A stretch of DNA of 64,000 bases, taken from positions 930,001 to 994,000 of the forward strand of contig NZ_JAVAMS010000002.1 of assembly GCF_030730945.1 (NCBI RefSeq), read 5' to 3'. Positions within the stretch are counted from its first letter, which is position 1; the number at the start of each line of letters is the position of its first letter. Made by a program: the position numbers and the translations under genes. The notes beneath the pieces are model-generated. The model had not been told where the DNA came from and did not search any database. It saw only the letters and a list, made by a program, of their open reading frames with translations. Of the stretch, positions 40,943 to 49,340 are shown in pieces. Source of the DNA: Aurantiacibacter poecillastricola (GTDB lineage Bacteria; Pseudomonadota; Alphaproteobacteria; Sphingomonadales; Sphingomonadaceae).

Positions 40943-41929
40943 GTGACAGCGATCAGCTATCACGACACGATCGACGATCTGCAAGACCTGGATTGGTCCG
41001 GAAGCGGCCCTTTTGCCCGGCCCAGCTGGTTCGCCCTGCTTGAAAAGACTGTCGAGGCCCCGCTTTACGCCACCGCCCGCCAAGGCGTGCAGGCGGTCAC
41101 GCTACCCTTGCGCCAATCCGGCAGACATCTCGAAGCGCTGACCAACTGGTACGCCTTCACCTGGAGCGACCTGCACACTGGCGGACCGTCAGACGCAGCG
41201 TTGCTGGAAGACCTCGCCCGCGCCCTCGCAACCCGCACACCGCGTGTGACCCTTACCAAGCTGCCCGAGGAGGACCGCACGCTCGACCGGCTCCGGACCG
41301 CCTTCCGCGACGCAGGCTGGGCCGTGTTCGCGCAACCCTGCGACACGAACCATGTCCTCGAAGTCGGAGGGCGCAGCTTCTCGCAATACCTTGCAGACCG
41401 CCCCGGCCCTGTCCGCACTACGCTGCAACGCAAGGCGAAAAAGGTCGACGTAACCCTCTCGACCATGTTCGAGCCGGATGTCTGGTCTGCCTACGAAGCG
41501 ATCTACGCCGATAGCTGGAAGCCCAAGGAAGGCGATCCCGACCTGCTGCGCGCCTTCGCACAAAGCGAAAGCAAGGCAGGCCGCTACCGCTTCGCCCTCG
41601 CCCGGCACGAAGGAGCGCCGGTCGCCGCGCAATTCTGGACCGTGGACGGCGACACCGCCTACATCCACAAACTCGCTCACCGGAAAACCGCCGACCATCT
41701 CTCCCCCGGCACCACGCTGACAGCCGCCCTGTTCGAGCGCGTGATCGACACGGACAAGGTCGCCCGCGTGGATTTCGGCACGGGTGACGATCCCTACAAG
41801 CGCGACTGGATGGAGCAGGTTCGCACCCGTTGGCGGCTCGACTGCCTGCGGCCGGAAAACCCGCGCAACTGGCCAGTGTTTGTCCGCGCGATCGCGCGCA
41901 AGCTTGTTTCGCGCCGCCAGCGTGGCTAG
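40943..41929 (+). CDS. FemAB/GNAT-type acyltransferase of the exosortase-associated module
   Basis: A 328-residue protein of the acetyltransferase_6 (BioF2/FemAB-like) type. The N-terminal lobe has GPFARPSWFALLEKTVEAPLY. The C-terminal lobe has FALARHEGAPVAAQFWTVDG, TAYIHKLAH and VDFGTGDDPYKRDWM, the last resembling the conserved F-G-x-G-x-D-x-Y-K-x-x-W signature of these enzymes. It probably transfers an acyl group held on a thioester to an amine or hydroxyl. I chose the GTG at 40943, nine bases after TGGAG; a TTG three bases earlier is possible. It heads a four-gene plus-strand unit (acyltransferase, ACP, two hydrolases). It differs clearly from the FemAB protein at 30062. Confidence 0.82.
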   Translation: MTAISYHDTIDDLQDLDWSGSGPFARPSWFALLEKTVEAPLYATARQGVQAVTLPLRQSGRHLEALTNWYAFTWSDLHTGGPSDAALLEDLARALATRTPRVTLTKLPEEDRTLDRLRTAFRDAGWAVFAQPCDTNHVLEVGGRSFSQYLADRPGPVRTTLQRKAKKVDVTLSTMFEPDVWSAYEAIYADSWKPKEGDPDLLRAFAQSESKAGRYRFALARHEGAPVAAQFWTVDGDTAYIHKLAHRKTADHLSPGTTLTAALFERVIDTDKVARVDFGTGDDPYKRDWMEQVRTRWRLDCLRPENPRNWPVFVRAIARKLVSRRQRG

Positions 41930-41941
41930 GGCAATGGCGAC

Positions 41942-42235
41942 ATGGCTTCCGACCTTCCCGCTCCCACCGCAACGGCCGAGGATACAGACCTCATCCTGCG
42001 GCAGGTTCTCGCAGACGTGCTGGGCCTTCCGGCAGAGCGCGTGGCCGAATTCGACGAGGATTCCGGCCTGTTCGGGCATCTCCCCGAACTCGATTCCATG
42101 GCCGTCGCCACGCTGCTGACCGAGATCGAGGATCGGCTCGACATCGTTATCGAGGATGACGAGGTGGATGGCGAAATGCTGGAAACCTATGGCGGCCTCC
42201 ACACCTTCGTCATGACAAAGCGCAGCGACGGCTAA
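41942..42235 (+). CDS. Acyl carrier protein, exosortase A-associated
   Basis: A 97-residue acyl carrier protein. The phosphopantetheine serine is Ser52 in PELDSMAVATLL, which reads DSM rather than the common DSL. The surrounding helices are acidic, with ILRQVLADVLGLP before and EIEDRLDIVIEDDEVDGEML after. It is not the fatty-acid synthesis ACP, because of context and sequence. It probably holds the acid activated by the neighbouring AMP ligase. It is 12 bases after the acyltransferase gene and two bases before the GTG of the next gene, so it is tightly coupled to both. Confidence 0.92.
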   Translation: MASDLPAPTATAEDTDLILRQVLADVLGLPAERVAEFDEDSGLFGHLPELDSMAVATLLTEIEDRLDIVIEDDEVDGEMLETYGGLHTFVMTKRSDG

Positions 42236-42237
42236 GC

Positions 42238-42900
42238 GTGCAGACGGGTCTCTGGCCCTGCCCCGGCAGCAGCGAGGAATATGCCCTGTCTTTCGACCGG
42301 GGGCGCAAGCATCGCCTGCTGGTCGTACGTGCGCTGTTCGACGAGGGTAGCAGCCTGCGGCACTTCACGGTCGAGGTCATGCGGCAGCTCGATGCGCATG
42401 GCGTGGATACCTTCCTGCCCGATCTGCCGGGCACGAACGAAAGTCTCGTACCGCTTGAACTTCAAACCCTAAACGACTGGAAGGAAGCGATTAAAGCGGC
42501 ATCCGATCATTTCGGGCCGAGCCATATGTTCACCCTGCGAGGCGGCGCGCTTATCGCCTCCGACAGCTTGCCGGTGATCCAGTATGCCCCTGCCTCGGGC
42601 GCCAGCCTGCTGCGCGCGATGCTCCGCGCCAAGGTGCTTACGCTGCGAGAGGCCGGGCGCGACGACACGCGAGAGGATCTGTTCGAGCGTGGGCAGACGG
42701 AAGGCCTGCGCCTCGCTGGCTACAAGCTGGGCCCGGCCATGATCGCCGATCTGCAGAATGCCGAGATCCCGCATGAAAACGCCGTGGAGATCGCACAAGG
42801 CGACGTGGGCGGCGCGGGTCTCTGGCTCCAGGCGGAACCCGCTCACGACGCCCGCCAGGCGGAGACTCTCGCGCGCCTCGTGCTGGAGCGGCTTCGATGA
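42238..42900 (+). CDS. Alpha/beta-hydrolase-like protein lacking the usual nucleophile (hydrolase 2 of the XrtA module)
   Basis: A 220-residue protein with an alpha/beta-hydrolase outline: the strand LLVVRALFDEGSSLRHFTVEV and then DTFLPDLPGTNES. At the expected nucleophile elbow it reads FTLRGGALIAS (Leu100-Arg101-Gly102-Gly103), so the G-x-S-x-G serine is missing. It resembles the smaller of two hydrolases described beside exosortase A ligases. It may be inactive, structural or use other chemistry. It starts with GTG just after the ACP stop, and its own stop overlaps the next hydrolase in ATGA (42897-42900). The close coupling suggests the two hydrolases act together. Confidence 0.78.
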   Translation: MQTGLWPCPGSSEEYALSFDRGRKHRLLVVRALFDEGSSLRHFTVEVMRQLDAHGVDTFLPDLPGTNESLVPLELQTLNDWKEAIKAASDHFGPSHMFTLRGGALIASDSLPVIQYAPASGASLLRAMLRAKVLTLREAGRDDTREDLFERGQTEGLRLAGYKLGPAMIADLQNAEIPHENAVEIAQGDVGGAGLWLQAEPAHDARQAETLARLVLERLR

Positions 42901-43679
42901 CCCGCCGTCACCTCACCTTCAAATGCGCAGGGGAGACCGTGGTGGGCACGCTCGACGAGGCGCCCGGCAAGGTCGGCCTGCTGATCGTGAGCGGTGGCAA
43001 CATCACGCGTAACGGCGCGTTTGCCGGCATGTCGCGACTGGCGGCGCGCATGGCGGAAAGGGGATACCCCGTCTTTCGCTTCGACCGCCGGGGGGTCGGC
43101 GACAGCAGCGGCTACAATGCCGGCTACGAAGGCTCGTCCCTCGATATCGAGCGGGCGCTGGCACAGTTCCGCCGGGAGTGGCCGGGACTGCGCTCGGTCG
43201 TCGCCTTCGGCAATTGCGACGCCGCCAGCGCGTTGATGCTGGGCAATGGCTTTGGCTGCGACGGCCTCGTCCTCGCCAATCCGTGGACTTTCGACAATGA
43301 CGGCAGCGAGGAGCATACGCCCGGTGCCATCAAGTCGCGCTACATGCGAAAACTGCGCGATCCGCGCGAATTGCAGCGGCTGGTGACGGGCAAGGTGAGA
43401 CTGCGCAAGGTCGCGCGAAGTGTGCGCCGCGCGCTGCGGGGCGACACCACCACCACGCATCTGGGGGAGGATATGGCCGACGGTCTCGCCAGCTACAGGG
43501 GCGATGTCCTCATACTGCTGGCAGGCCGAGATCGTACCGCGCAGGCCTTCCGCACGAACTACCCGCTGGCAGAGGAAAACGTGATGATCTGCCCGGGTGC
43601 CGATCACGCCTTCAGCGAGCCCGAGCATGCGGACTGGATGACGGACAAGATCGCGGCGATGCTTGCCGCGCAGGACTAG
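42897..43679 (+). CDS. Alpha/beta hydrolase with Cys nucleophile (hydrolase 1 of the XrtA module)
   Basis: A 260-residue alpha/beta hydrolase. The nucleophile elbow is AFGNCDAASALML, which places Cys107 where serine normally stands. Asp212 (LLAGRDRTA) and His237 (PGADHAFSE) complete a Cys-Asp-His triad. A conserved early segment, FRFDRRGVGDSSG, resembles the family of exosortase A-associated hydrolases. A Cys nucleophile suits transacylation or thioester exchange, so the enzyme may take a group from the ACP; that is inference. It is the last gene of the plus-strand unit and converges with the RlmD-like gene, sharing one CTAG as both stops (43676-43679). Confidence 0.85.
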   Translation: MTRRHLTFKCAGETVVGTLDEAPGKVGLLIVSGGNITRNGAFAGMSRLAARMAERGYPVFRFDRRGVGDSSGYNAGYEGSSLDIERALAQFRREWPGLRSVVAFGNCDAASALMLGNGFGCDGLVLANPWTFDNDGSEEHTPGAIKSRYMRKLRDPRELQRLVTGKVRLRKVARSVRRALRGDTTTTHLGEDMADGLASYRGDVLILLAGRDRTAQAFRTNYPLAEENVMICPGADHAFSEPEHADWMTDKIAAMLAAQD

Positions 43680-44872
43680 CGGGTGAAGAAGCTGGCGAGC
43701 TCCACATGGGTGGACCAGCGGAACTGGCCCACGGGGCGAAGCTCCTGCAACGTGTAGCCTGCTTCCTTCAATTGCACGGCATCGCGCGCCCAGCTCGACG
43801 GGTTGCAGCTGATATAGACGACGCGCTCCACGCCACTTGCCGCGATCTGTTCGACCTGCGCCTTCGCTCCGGCCCGCGGCGGGTCGAGAAGCACGGCATC
43901 GAGCTCGGCCATTTCCTCGGCACGTAGGGGGTTGCGGAAGAGATCGCGATGCGCGCAATCGATTTGCAGCCGGGCGCGATTGGCCGTCAAGCGTAGGGCG
44001 TTGATGGCCGTGGCATCGGCTTCTGCGGCGAGAATTTGCGCGCTTTTCGACAGCGATAGCGCGAATGTGCCGAGACCTGCGAAGAGGTCGGCGATGCGTC
44101 CGGCCCCGTCCAGCCATTCGCGCGCCGCGCCGACCAGCGCGTGCTCACCTTGCTCTGTTGCCTGAAGGAAGGACGCGGGTGGGAAGGCAACCGGGTAGCC
44201 GCCGAGCGTTACCGTCACTGGCTCCGGCTCCCAGAAGCTTTCGGCACCGTAGCCCTGGTCCAGCGTGAGGCGAGCTAGGCTTTGGTCGCGGCAGAAATCG
44301 AGCAGTGTCTCGGTCTGCTCAAGCCCCTCGGGCGCGAAACCGGAGAGGTTCACGTCGACCCCCTGGTCGACCGCAGTCAACTCGATGGTGACCGCATATT
44401 TCCCCTTTAGAAGCGCGAAGTATGCACGGAGCGGCTCAAGGAGGGCGAACAGCTCCGGTCGCAGTACGTGACACTCCTGCATGTCGAAAACCTTGTGCGA
44501 CCCGGCGCTCGTGAAACCGATCAGGGGTCGCCCGCCACCGTTGATGGCGCGCAGGCTCGCCCGGCGGCGCGAGCGCGGCGGCGACATGGCGGGAGGGGCC
44601 ACGTGGGCGGCCTCCAGCCCCTGCCCGGCGGCAGCGTGGACTACGCGGTCGCTGACGAACCGAGCCAGTGCAGCCTCGTCGCAATGCTGGAGCTGGCAGG
44701 CGCCGCAAGTGCCGAAATGACGGCAGGGGGGCTCGACATGGTGGGGGCCGTGTTCCAGCGATCCATCGGCCAGCAGCGTGTCACCCGGCGCTGCGCGCGT
44801 GACGTGCTGGCCATCGGCAGTGACGCCGTCGCCCTTCGCGGCAAGGCGGATAATTTCTCGAGATTCGCTCAC
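43676..44872 (-). CDS. RlmD-like 23S rRNA (uracil-5-)-methyltransferase family protein
   Basis: A 398-residue TrmA/RlmD-family RNA methyltransferase. Iron-sulfur ligands are in CRHFGTCGACQLQHC. SAM motif I is ADLFAGLGTFALSL, LLDPPRAGA is the conserved proline motif, and the catalytic cysteine is in YISCNPSSWARD. The N-terminal TRAM-like domain is short. Whether it modifies U1939 or U747 of 23S rRNA, or another RNA, cannot be told. The GTG start overlaps the nnr stop in GTGA. It is transcribed with nnr on the minus strand. Confidence 0.9.
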   Translation of the reverse strand: MSESREIIRLAAKGDGVTADGQHVTRAAPGDTLLADGSLEHGPHHVEPPCRHFGTCGACQLQHCDEAALARFVSDRVVHAAAGQGLEAAHVAPPAMSPPRSRRRASLRAINGGGRPLIGFTSAGSHKVFDMQECHVLRPELFALLEPLRAYFALLKGKYAVTIELTAVDQGVDVNLSGFAPEGLEQTETLLDFCRDQSLARLTLDQGYGAESFWEPEPVTVTLGGYPVAFPPASFLQATEQGEHALVGAAREWLDGAGRIADLFAGLGTFALSLSKSAQILAAEADATAINALRLTANRARLQIDCAHRDLFRNPLRAEEMAELDAVLLDPPRAGAKAQVEQIAASGVERVVYISCNPSSWARDAVQLKEAGYTLQELRPVGQFRWSTHVELASFFTR

Positions 44873-46257
44873 AGGAATGTCGCATAAGCCGATGGAATCG
44901 AACGGACAAGATCACACGCAGAGAAAGCAGTTCCCGCCAGTCTCGCCGCTTCGGCATGAATGAAGACGGCCTGCTGCGCGGCGTCGAACGGCTCTACTCC
45001 GCAGGCCATGCGGCTGGCGGTGATCCCGGCCAGGACATCGCCCGTCCCGGCGGTGGAAAGCCATTCCGAAGTCGGCGGAAAAAGCAGGGTGCCGCTCGCT
45101 CCCGCCAGTATGTTGTCCGCCCCCTTGGCGAGGATCGTCATGCCGGTCGCCTCGTGCAGCGCGCGCGCCTTTTCGATCTTCGTTTCGGCGTCAATCCCGA
45201 AAGCCTTGCACATTTGCGCAAGCTCGCCCTCATGCGGGGTTGCAAGGATGGCTTCGGGCCGCGCGATTTCCGTGGCGCTGTCGAGGATGGCAAGCGCGTC
45301 CGCATCGAGGACCAGCGGAGTGTCGGCAGCCAGCACTTGCCGCAGTTTCGCATCTGTCCCTTCGCCTCGGCCAAGGCCCGGTCCCATCAGGACGGCGTCG
45401 AGGCGCGCATCCTCCAGCACATCGGAGGGATCGTCGCTGTCGACATGCACCAGGTCGGCAGGCATCGCCGGATGGGCATGGGGCGCGACCAGCTTCACAT
45501 ATCCTACCCCGGAATGTTGCGCCGCGGTGGCGGCCAGGATCGCCGCGCCCGGCATGTCTCCGCCGATCACGGCCAGCAGCCCGCGCGAATATTTGTGCGA
45601 ATTTGGGGCGGGAGGAAAAAGGCGGAGTCGCTGCGCGAGCTGCAGCGCATCGGGATCGGCACCTGCACCTATGTCAACGAGCCGACGTTCGCCCATCAGG
45701 CTCGAGGCTGGCATCAGCCAGTGCGCGCGTTTCCATGCGCCCAGCGCGATGGTGAGGTCGTAATGCGGTAAACCGTCGTTCAAGGCCGCGCCGGTGTCGC
45801 TGTCGATACCGCTCGGCATATCCACCGCGACCTTGAGAGCGTGGCCATTGGCGGTATCGCGCAGGCACTTCGCCAGATCGTCCGACAGGGGCCGCGACAG
45901 GCCGGTGCCGAACAGGCAGTCGACGAACACATACCCTCGCGCATCCGCGACAGGCTCTCCGCCCCATTTGCGCAGAGCATCCTGCGCGGCTTCCGTGCCG
46001 GGGTCGATCGGAGCAATCACCGAAACGTCCACGCGGCGCTCGGCCAGGGATCTTGCGATCACGTAGCCATCGCCGCCATTATTGCCGGGACCGCATAGCA
46101 CGGTAACTGGCCGACCTGCCGACATTCGCCACACCCAGTCGGCAGCGCCCTGTCCGGCGATTTCCATGAGGCTCTGCGAGGTTTCTCCGGCGTCGAACAG
46201 CGCCTGCTCGGCATCGCGCATCTGCTGCGCGGTGAGGATCTGGTGCGGGGCCTTCAT
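44869..46257 (-). CDS. nnr: Bifunctional NAD(P)H-hydrate repair enzyme (epimerase plus ADP-dependent dehydratase)
   Basis: A 462-residue fusion of the two domains that repair hydrated NAD(P)H. The N-terminal epimerase (about 1-210) has LCGPGNNGGDGYVIAR and VAVDMPSGIDSDTG. The C-terminal dehydratase (about 220-462) has HKYSRGLLAVIGGD, VLMGPGLGRGEG, ILATPHEGELAQM and STAGTGDVLAGI, the ribokinase-like ATP/ADP site. Both domains look complete. It lies three bases after a small lipoprotein gene and overlaps the RlmD-like gene. The ATG at 46257 agrees with the family start (ILTAQQMRDAEQ). Confidence 0.95.
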   Translation of the reverse strand: MKAPHQILTAQQMRDAEQALFDAGETSQSLMEIAGQGAADWVWRMSAGRPVTVLCGPGNNGGDGYVIARSLAERRVDVSVIAPIDPGTEAAQDALRKWGGEPVADARGYVFVDCLFGTGLSRPLSDDLAKCLRDTANGHALKVAVDMPSGIDSDTGAALNDGLPHYDLTIALGAWKRAHWLMPASSLMGERRLVDIGAGADPDALQLAQRLRLFPPAPNSHKYSRGLLAVIGGDMPGAAILAATAAQHSGVGYVKLVAPHAHPAMPADLVHVDSDDPSDVLEDARLDAVLMGPGLGRGEGTDAKLRQVLAADTPLVLDADALAILDSATEIARPEAILATPHEGELAQMCKAFGIDAETKIEKARALHEATGMTILAKGADNILAGASGTLLFPPTSEWLSTAGTGDVLAGITASRMACGVEPFDAAQQAVFIHAEAARLAGTAFSACDLVRSIPSAYATFL

Positions 46258-46260
46258 CGC

Positions 46261-46620
46261 TTACCCAGCGATCGGCAGCCGGTAACGATCCGAGCCCACG
46301 CGCACTTCGACATAGCTTCCATGATTGGTGACCTCGGCCTGGTCAGCTCCGTCGGCCGTCACCAGCCCGCGACCCGGCACGCCGAGCTGGAAGCGGCGGA
46401 AGGCCCCGTCGGGATGGCGCACGACGACGAAGCTCTCACCATCCTGCGACACGCGCTCCATGGTGCAGCCGGGCCCGAAGCCGCTGCCACCGTCGAGAGC
46501 ACATTCGATGGCCGTGCCCTCAGGCGGCAGGCTGTCGCCGCTTTCCGAGCATGCCAGAAGCAGGCCCGGCAGGAGGATTATCGAAAGCGCTCTAGTCACC
46601 CTGGTAGACTTGAGACACAT
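46261..46620 (-). CDS. Small lipoprotein, function unknown
   Basis: A 119-residue predicted lipoprotein with hydrophobic signal [13 protein letters not shown] (lipobox LLAC, Cys24). The mature part is a short beta-rich domain with [20 protein letters not shown] (a Cys pair), then [14 protein letters not shown] and [14 protein letters not shown]. The start ATG at 46620 lies inside the end of ilvD, with GAAGGG about ten bases upstream; a GTG at 46599 is possible. The overlap with ilvD and the three-base gap to nnr suggest one transcript. I do not recognise a function. Confidence 0.75.
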   Translation of the reverse strand: MCLKSTRVTRALSIILLPGLLLACSESGDSLPPEGTAIECALDGGSGFGPGCTMERVSQDGESFVVVRHPDGAFRRFQLGVPGRGLVTADGADQAEVTNHGSYVEVRVGSDRYRLPIAG

Positions 46621-48451
46621 CGCGCACCGCGCCCTTCGCGGCGCTTGTCGTCATCGCAGCATAGGCCTTGAGCGCGGGCGTGACGCGGCGCTGGCGCTTT
46701 TCCACCGGCTTCCATGCAGCATCGCCCTTCGCTTCCATCGCCGCGCGGCGGTGGGCCAGTTCGTCCTCGCTGATATCGAGATTGATGGTGCGTCCGGGAA
46801 TGTCGATGATGATGGTGTCGCCCGTCTCGACCAGACCGATCGCACCGCCCTCGCCCGCTTCGGGAGAGGCATGGCCGATGGACAGGCCCGAAGTTCCGCC
46901 GGAGAAGCGGCCATCGGTCAGGAGGGCGCATTCGGCACCCAGCCCCTTCGACTTGAGGTAGCTGGTGGGATAGAGCATTTCCTGCATGCCCGGTCCGCCC
47001 TTCGGCCCCTCGTAGCGGATCACCACGACCTCGCCCGACTTCACCTCGTCGCCGAGAATCCCATCGACGGCAGCGTCCTGGCTTTCATAGACACGCGCGG
47101 GGCCGGTGAATTTGAGGATGCTGTCATCCACGCCGGCCGTCTTCACGATGCATCCGTCGCGGGCGATATTGCCGTAGAGCACGGCAAGACCGCCGTCCTG
47201 CGAGAAGGCATGGTCTTTGCTGCGGATCACGCCGCCCGCACGGTCGAGGTCCAGTTCCGCCCATCGCTTGGACTGGCTAAAGGCGGTCTGCGTCGGCACG
47301 CCGCCGGGGCCAGCCTTGTAGAATTCGTGCACCTTCGGATTGCCGGTGCGGGCAATGTCCCAATCGTCCAGCGCGTCGCCCATGGTCGGGCTGTGCACGG
47401 TGGGGAGCGCGGTGTGGAGCAGCCCTGCCCGGTCCAGTTCGCCGAGGATCGCCATGATGCCGCCCGCGCGGTGGACGTCCTCCATGTGCACGTCGGCCTT
47501 GGCCGGGGCGACCTTGGAGAGGCACGGCACCTTGCGGCTCAGCCGGTCGATATCCTCCATGGTGAAGTCCACCCCCGCCTCATGCGCGGCGGCGAGCAGG
47601 TGCAGCACTGTGTTGGTCGAGCCGCCCATGGCGATGTCGAGGCTCATGGCATTCTCGAACGCCTCGAAGGTGGCGATGGAGCGCGGCAGGACGCTGTCGT
47701 CGTCCTCCTCGTAATGTCGCTTGGCGAGCGCGACGACAAGGCGGCCCGCCCGCTCGAACAGTCCTTTGCGGTCCGAGTGCGTGGCGAGCTGCGAACCGTT
47801 ACCGGGAAGCGAAAGCCCCAGCGCTTCGGTGAGGCAGTTCATGGAATTGGCAGTGAACATGCCGCTGCACGATCCGCACGTCGGGCATGCCGAGCGCTCG
47901 ATCTCGGTTACTTCCTCGTCGGAATAGCTCTCGTCCGCCGCGGCGACCATAGCATCTACGAGGTCCAGCGCCCGCTCCTTGCCTTTCAGCACCACCTTGC
48001 CCGCTTCCATGGGGCCGCCGCTGACGAAGACGCAGGGCACGTTGATGCGCATCGCGGCCATCAGCATGCCGGGCGTGATCTTGTCGCAGTTGGAGATGCA
48101 CACCATCGCGTCGGCGCAGTGGGCATTGACCATGTATTCCACGCTGTCGGCGATGAGGTCGCGGCTGGGCAGCGAATAGAGCATGCCGTCATGACCCATC
48201 GCGATTCCGTCATCCACGGCAATGGTGTTGAATTCCTTGGCGACACCGCCTGCCGCCTCGATATTGCGGGCGACCAGCTGGCCGAGGTCCTTCAGGTGCA
48301 CGTGGCCGGGCACGAACTGGGTGAAGGAATTGACGACGGCGATGATGGGCTTGCCGAAATCGGTATCCTTCATGCCGGTGGCGCGCCACAAGCCTCGTGC
48401 GCCCGCCATGTTGCGGCCGTGAGTGGTTGTGCGGGAACGGTATTCGGGCAT
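46592..48451 (-). CDS. ilvD: Dihydroxy-acid dehydratase
   Basis: A 619-residue Fe-S dehydratase for the third common step of valine, leucine and isoleucine synthesis, converting 2,3-dihydroxy acids to 2-keto acids. Cluster and signature regions are [31 protein letters not shown], and [10 protein letters not shown], with [12 protein letters not shown] near the C-terminus. The length fits the longer (E. coli-like, 616-residue) class. It is followed on the same strand by the overlapping small lipoprotein and nnr. No branched-chain partner gene is nearby. The leader (48452-48608) shows no attenuator that I can recognise. Confidence 0.97.
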   Translation of the reverse strand: MPEYRSRTTTHGRNMAGARGLWRATGMKDTDFGKPIIAVVNSFTQFVPGHVHLKDLGQLVARNIEAAGGVAKEFNTIAVDDGIAMGHDGMLYSLPSRDLIADSVEYMVNAHCADAMVCISNCDKITPGMLMAAMRINVPCVFVSGGPMEAGKVVLKGKERALDLVDAMVAAADESYSDEEVTEIERSACPTCGSCSGMFTANSMNCLTEALGLSLPGNGSQLATHSDRKGLFERAGRLVVALAKRHYEEDDDSVLPRSIATFEAFENAMSLDIAMGGSTNTVLHLLAAAHEAGVDFTMEDIDRLSRKVPCLSKVAPAKADVHMEDVHRAGGIMAILGELDRAGLLHTALPTVHSPTMGDALDDWDIARTGNPKVHEFYKAGPGGVPTQTAFSQSKRWAELDLDRAGGVIRSKDHAFSQDGGLAVLYGNIARDGCIVKTAGVDDSILKFTGPARVYESQDAAVDGILGDEVKSGEVVVIRYEGPKGGPGMQEMLYPTSYLKSKGLGAECALLTDGRFSGGTSGLSIGHASPEAGEGGAIGLVETGDTIIIDIPGRTINLDISEDELAHRRAAMEAKGDAAWKPVEKRQRRVTPALKAYAAMTTSAAKGAVRDVSQVYQGD

Positions 48452-48572
48452 TTCGTGTCCTGTCAGCTATTCGGCGCGCAATCTAAAGCATGCGCGAGGC
48501 TATCCGAAAGAGGAAATGCTTGGGGACGGCAAATCCTCGCTGTTGTAGAGGGGTGGGTTGGCTTCGACGCAC

Positions 48573-48605
48573 GATCCTCCCTGTTGCGAAGCAATGGGGA
48601 GGATC
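48573..48605 (-). repeat. Strong two-part hairpin, REP-like or terminator
   Basis: Plus-strand arms GATCCTCCC (48573-48581) and GGGAGGATC (48597-48605) pair, and inside them TTGC-GAA-GCAA forms a second stem. It starts four bases after the stop of the N-formylglutamate amidohydrolase gene. There is no T run, so it may be an extragenic palindrome or a 3'-protecting hairpin. The rest of the gap up to ilvD shows nothing. Confidence 0.6.
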
Positions 48606-48608
48606 AAA

Positions 48609-49340
48609 TCAATCGTAGGTATCGAGCGCCAGTTTCACCCGCCCGGCAACGTCGGCAATGATGGCGGCCCAGCGGGCCTGGCCGGTTTCGGTCGCGATCA
48701 GGTCGTTGCGGATCTCGATGGCGCAATAGGCGCGGCCCTTCGCCTCCGCATGCCGGTTCATCGTGGCGTTGAGCTGTTTGCCCGAATAGGGCTCGTTGTC
48801 GCCCACATTCACGCCCAGTTCGCCGAACAGGCGGATCGCGTGCTGCGCGGCGCGCTCGTCCTGGTTGTAGAGCAGGCCGATTTCCCACGGACGCTCCTTA
48901 TCGGGATCGCTCTCCAGCTCAGGCGTGAAGCTGTGGATGGCGAGGATGAGGCCGGGGTCGATATCCTCGAACCACTTGGCCATCGCGGCGTGATAGGGCT
49001 TGTAATAGTCCGCCACCCGCGCCTCGCGATTGGCGCCGATATTGCCGGGCACGAGGATGCCGTCGGTTCTGACAGGGATCAGCGCCTCGTGATCCTCCTC
49101 GCGGTGCATGTCGATGACGAGGCGGCTGACGTCGCACAGCATCGCGCCGATGCCGTGGCGCCGCGCCAGCCGTTCGCACACGCCGCCGGCGCCGATGTCC
49201 CAGGCGACATGCTTGTCCATGACATCTGCGCCCACGCCCAGCTCGATACCCTCCGGGACGCGGTTGGAGGCATGGTCGCACACGGCCACGATCCCCCCGG
49301 GGCGCGCGTCGCCGATAAAGCGGAAGACGCTCTCGCTCAT
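48609..49340 (-). CDS. N-formylglutamate amidohydrolase family protein
   Basis: A 243-residue zinc-hydrolase-type protein. Typical segments are VAVCDHASNRVPEG near the N-terminus, ACERL-like HVAWDIGAGGVCERLARR, CDVSRLVIDMHRE, ILAIHSFTPEL, and IEIRNDLIATETGQ near the C-terminus. The family hydrolyses N-formylglutamate in one histidine-degradation route, but many members stand alone, as here, with no hut genes nearby. I chose the ATG at 49340 (AAAGGAC upstream); an in-frame ATG eight codons earlier lies inside ispE. It overlaps the ispE stop in ATGA (49337-49340). Confidence 0.88.
   Translation of the reverse strand: MSESVFRFIGDARPGGIVAVCDHASNRVPEGIELGVGADVMDKHVAWDIGAGGVCERLARRHGIGAMLCDVSRLVIDMHREEDHEALIPVRTDGILVPGNIGANREARVADYYKPYHAAMAKWFEDIDPGLILAIHSFTPELESDPDKERPWEIGLLYNQDERAAQHAIRLFGELGVNVGDNEPYSGKQLNATMNRHAEAKGRAYCAIEIRNDLIATETGQARWAAIIADVAGRVKLALDTYD

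Noticed and set aside
46325..48661. A 778-codon open frame on the plus strand opposite ilvD
   Set aside because: It mirrors ilvD codon phase in GC-rich DNA. Its translation is rich in Arg, His and Ala without recognisable motifs, while the opposite strand is unmistakably IlvD.
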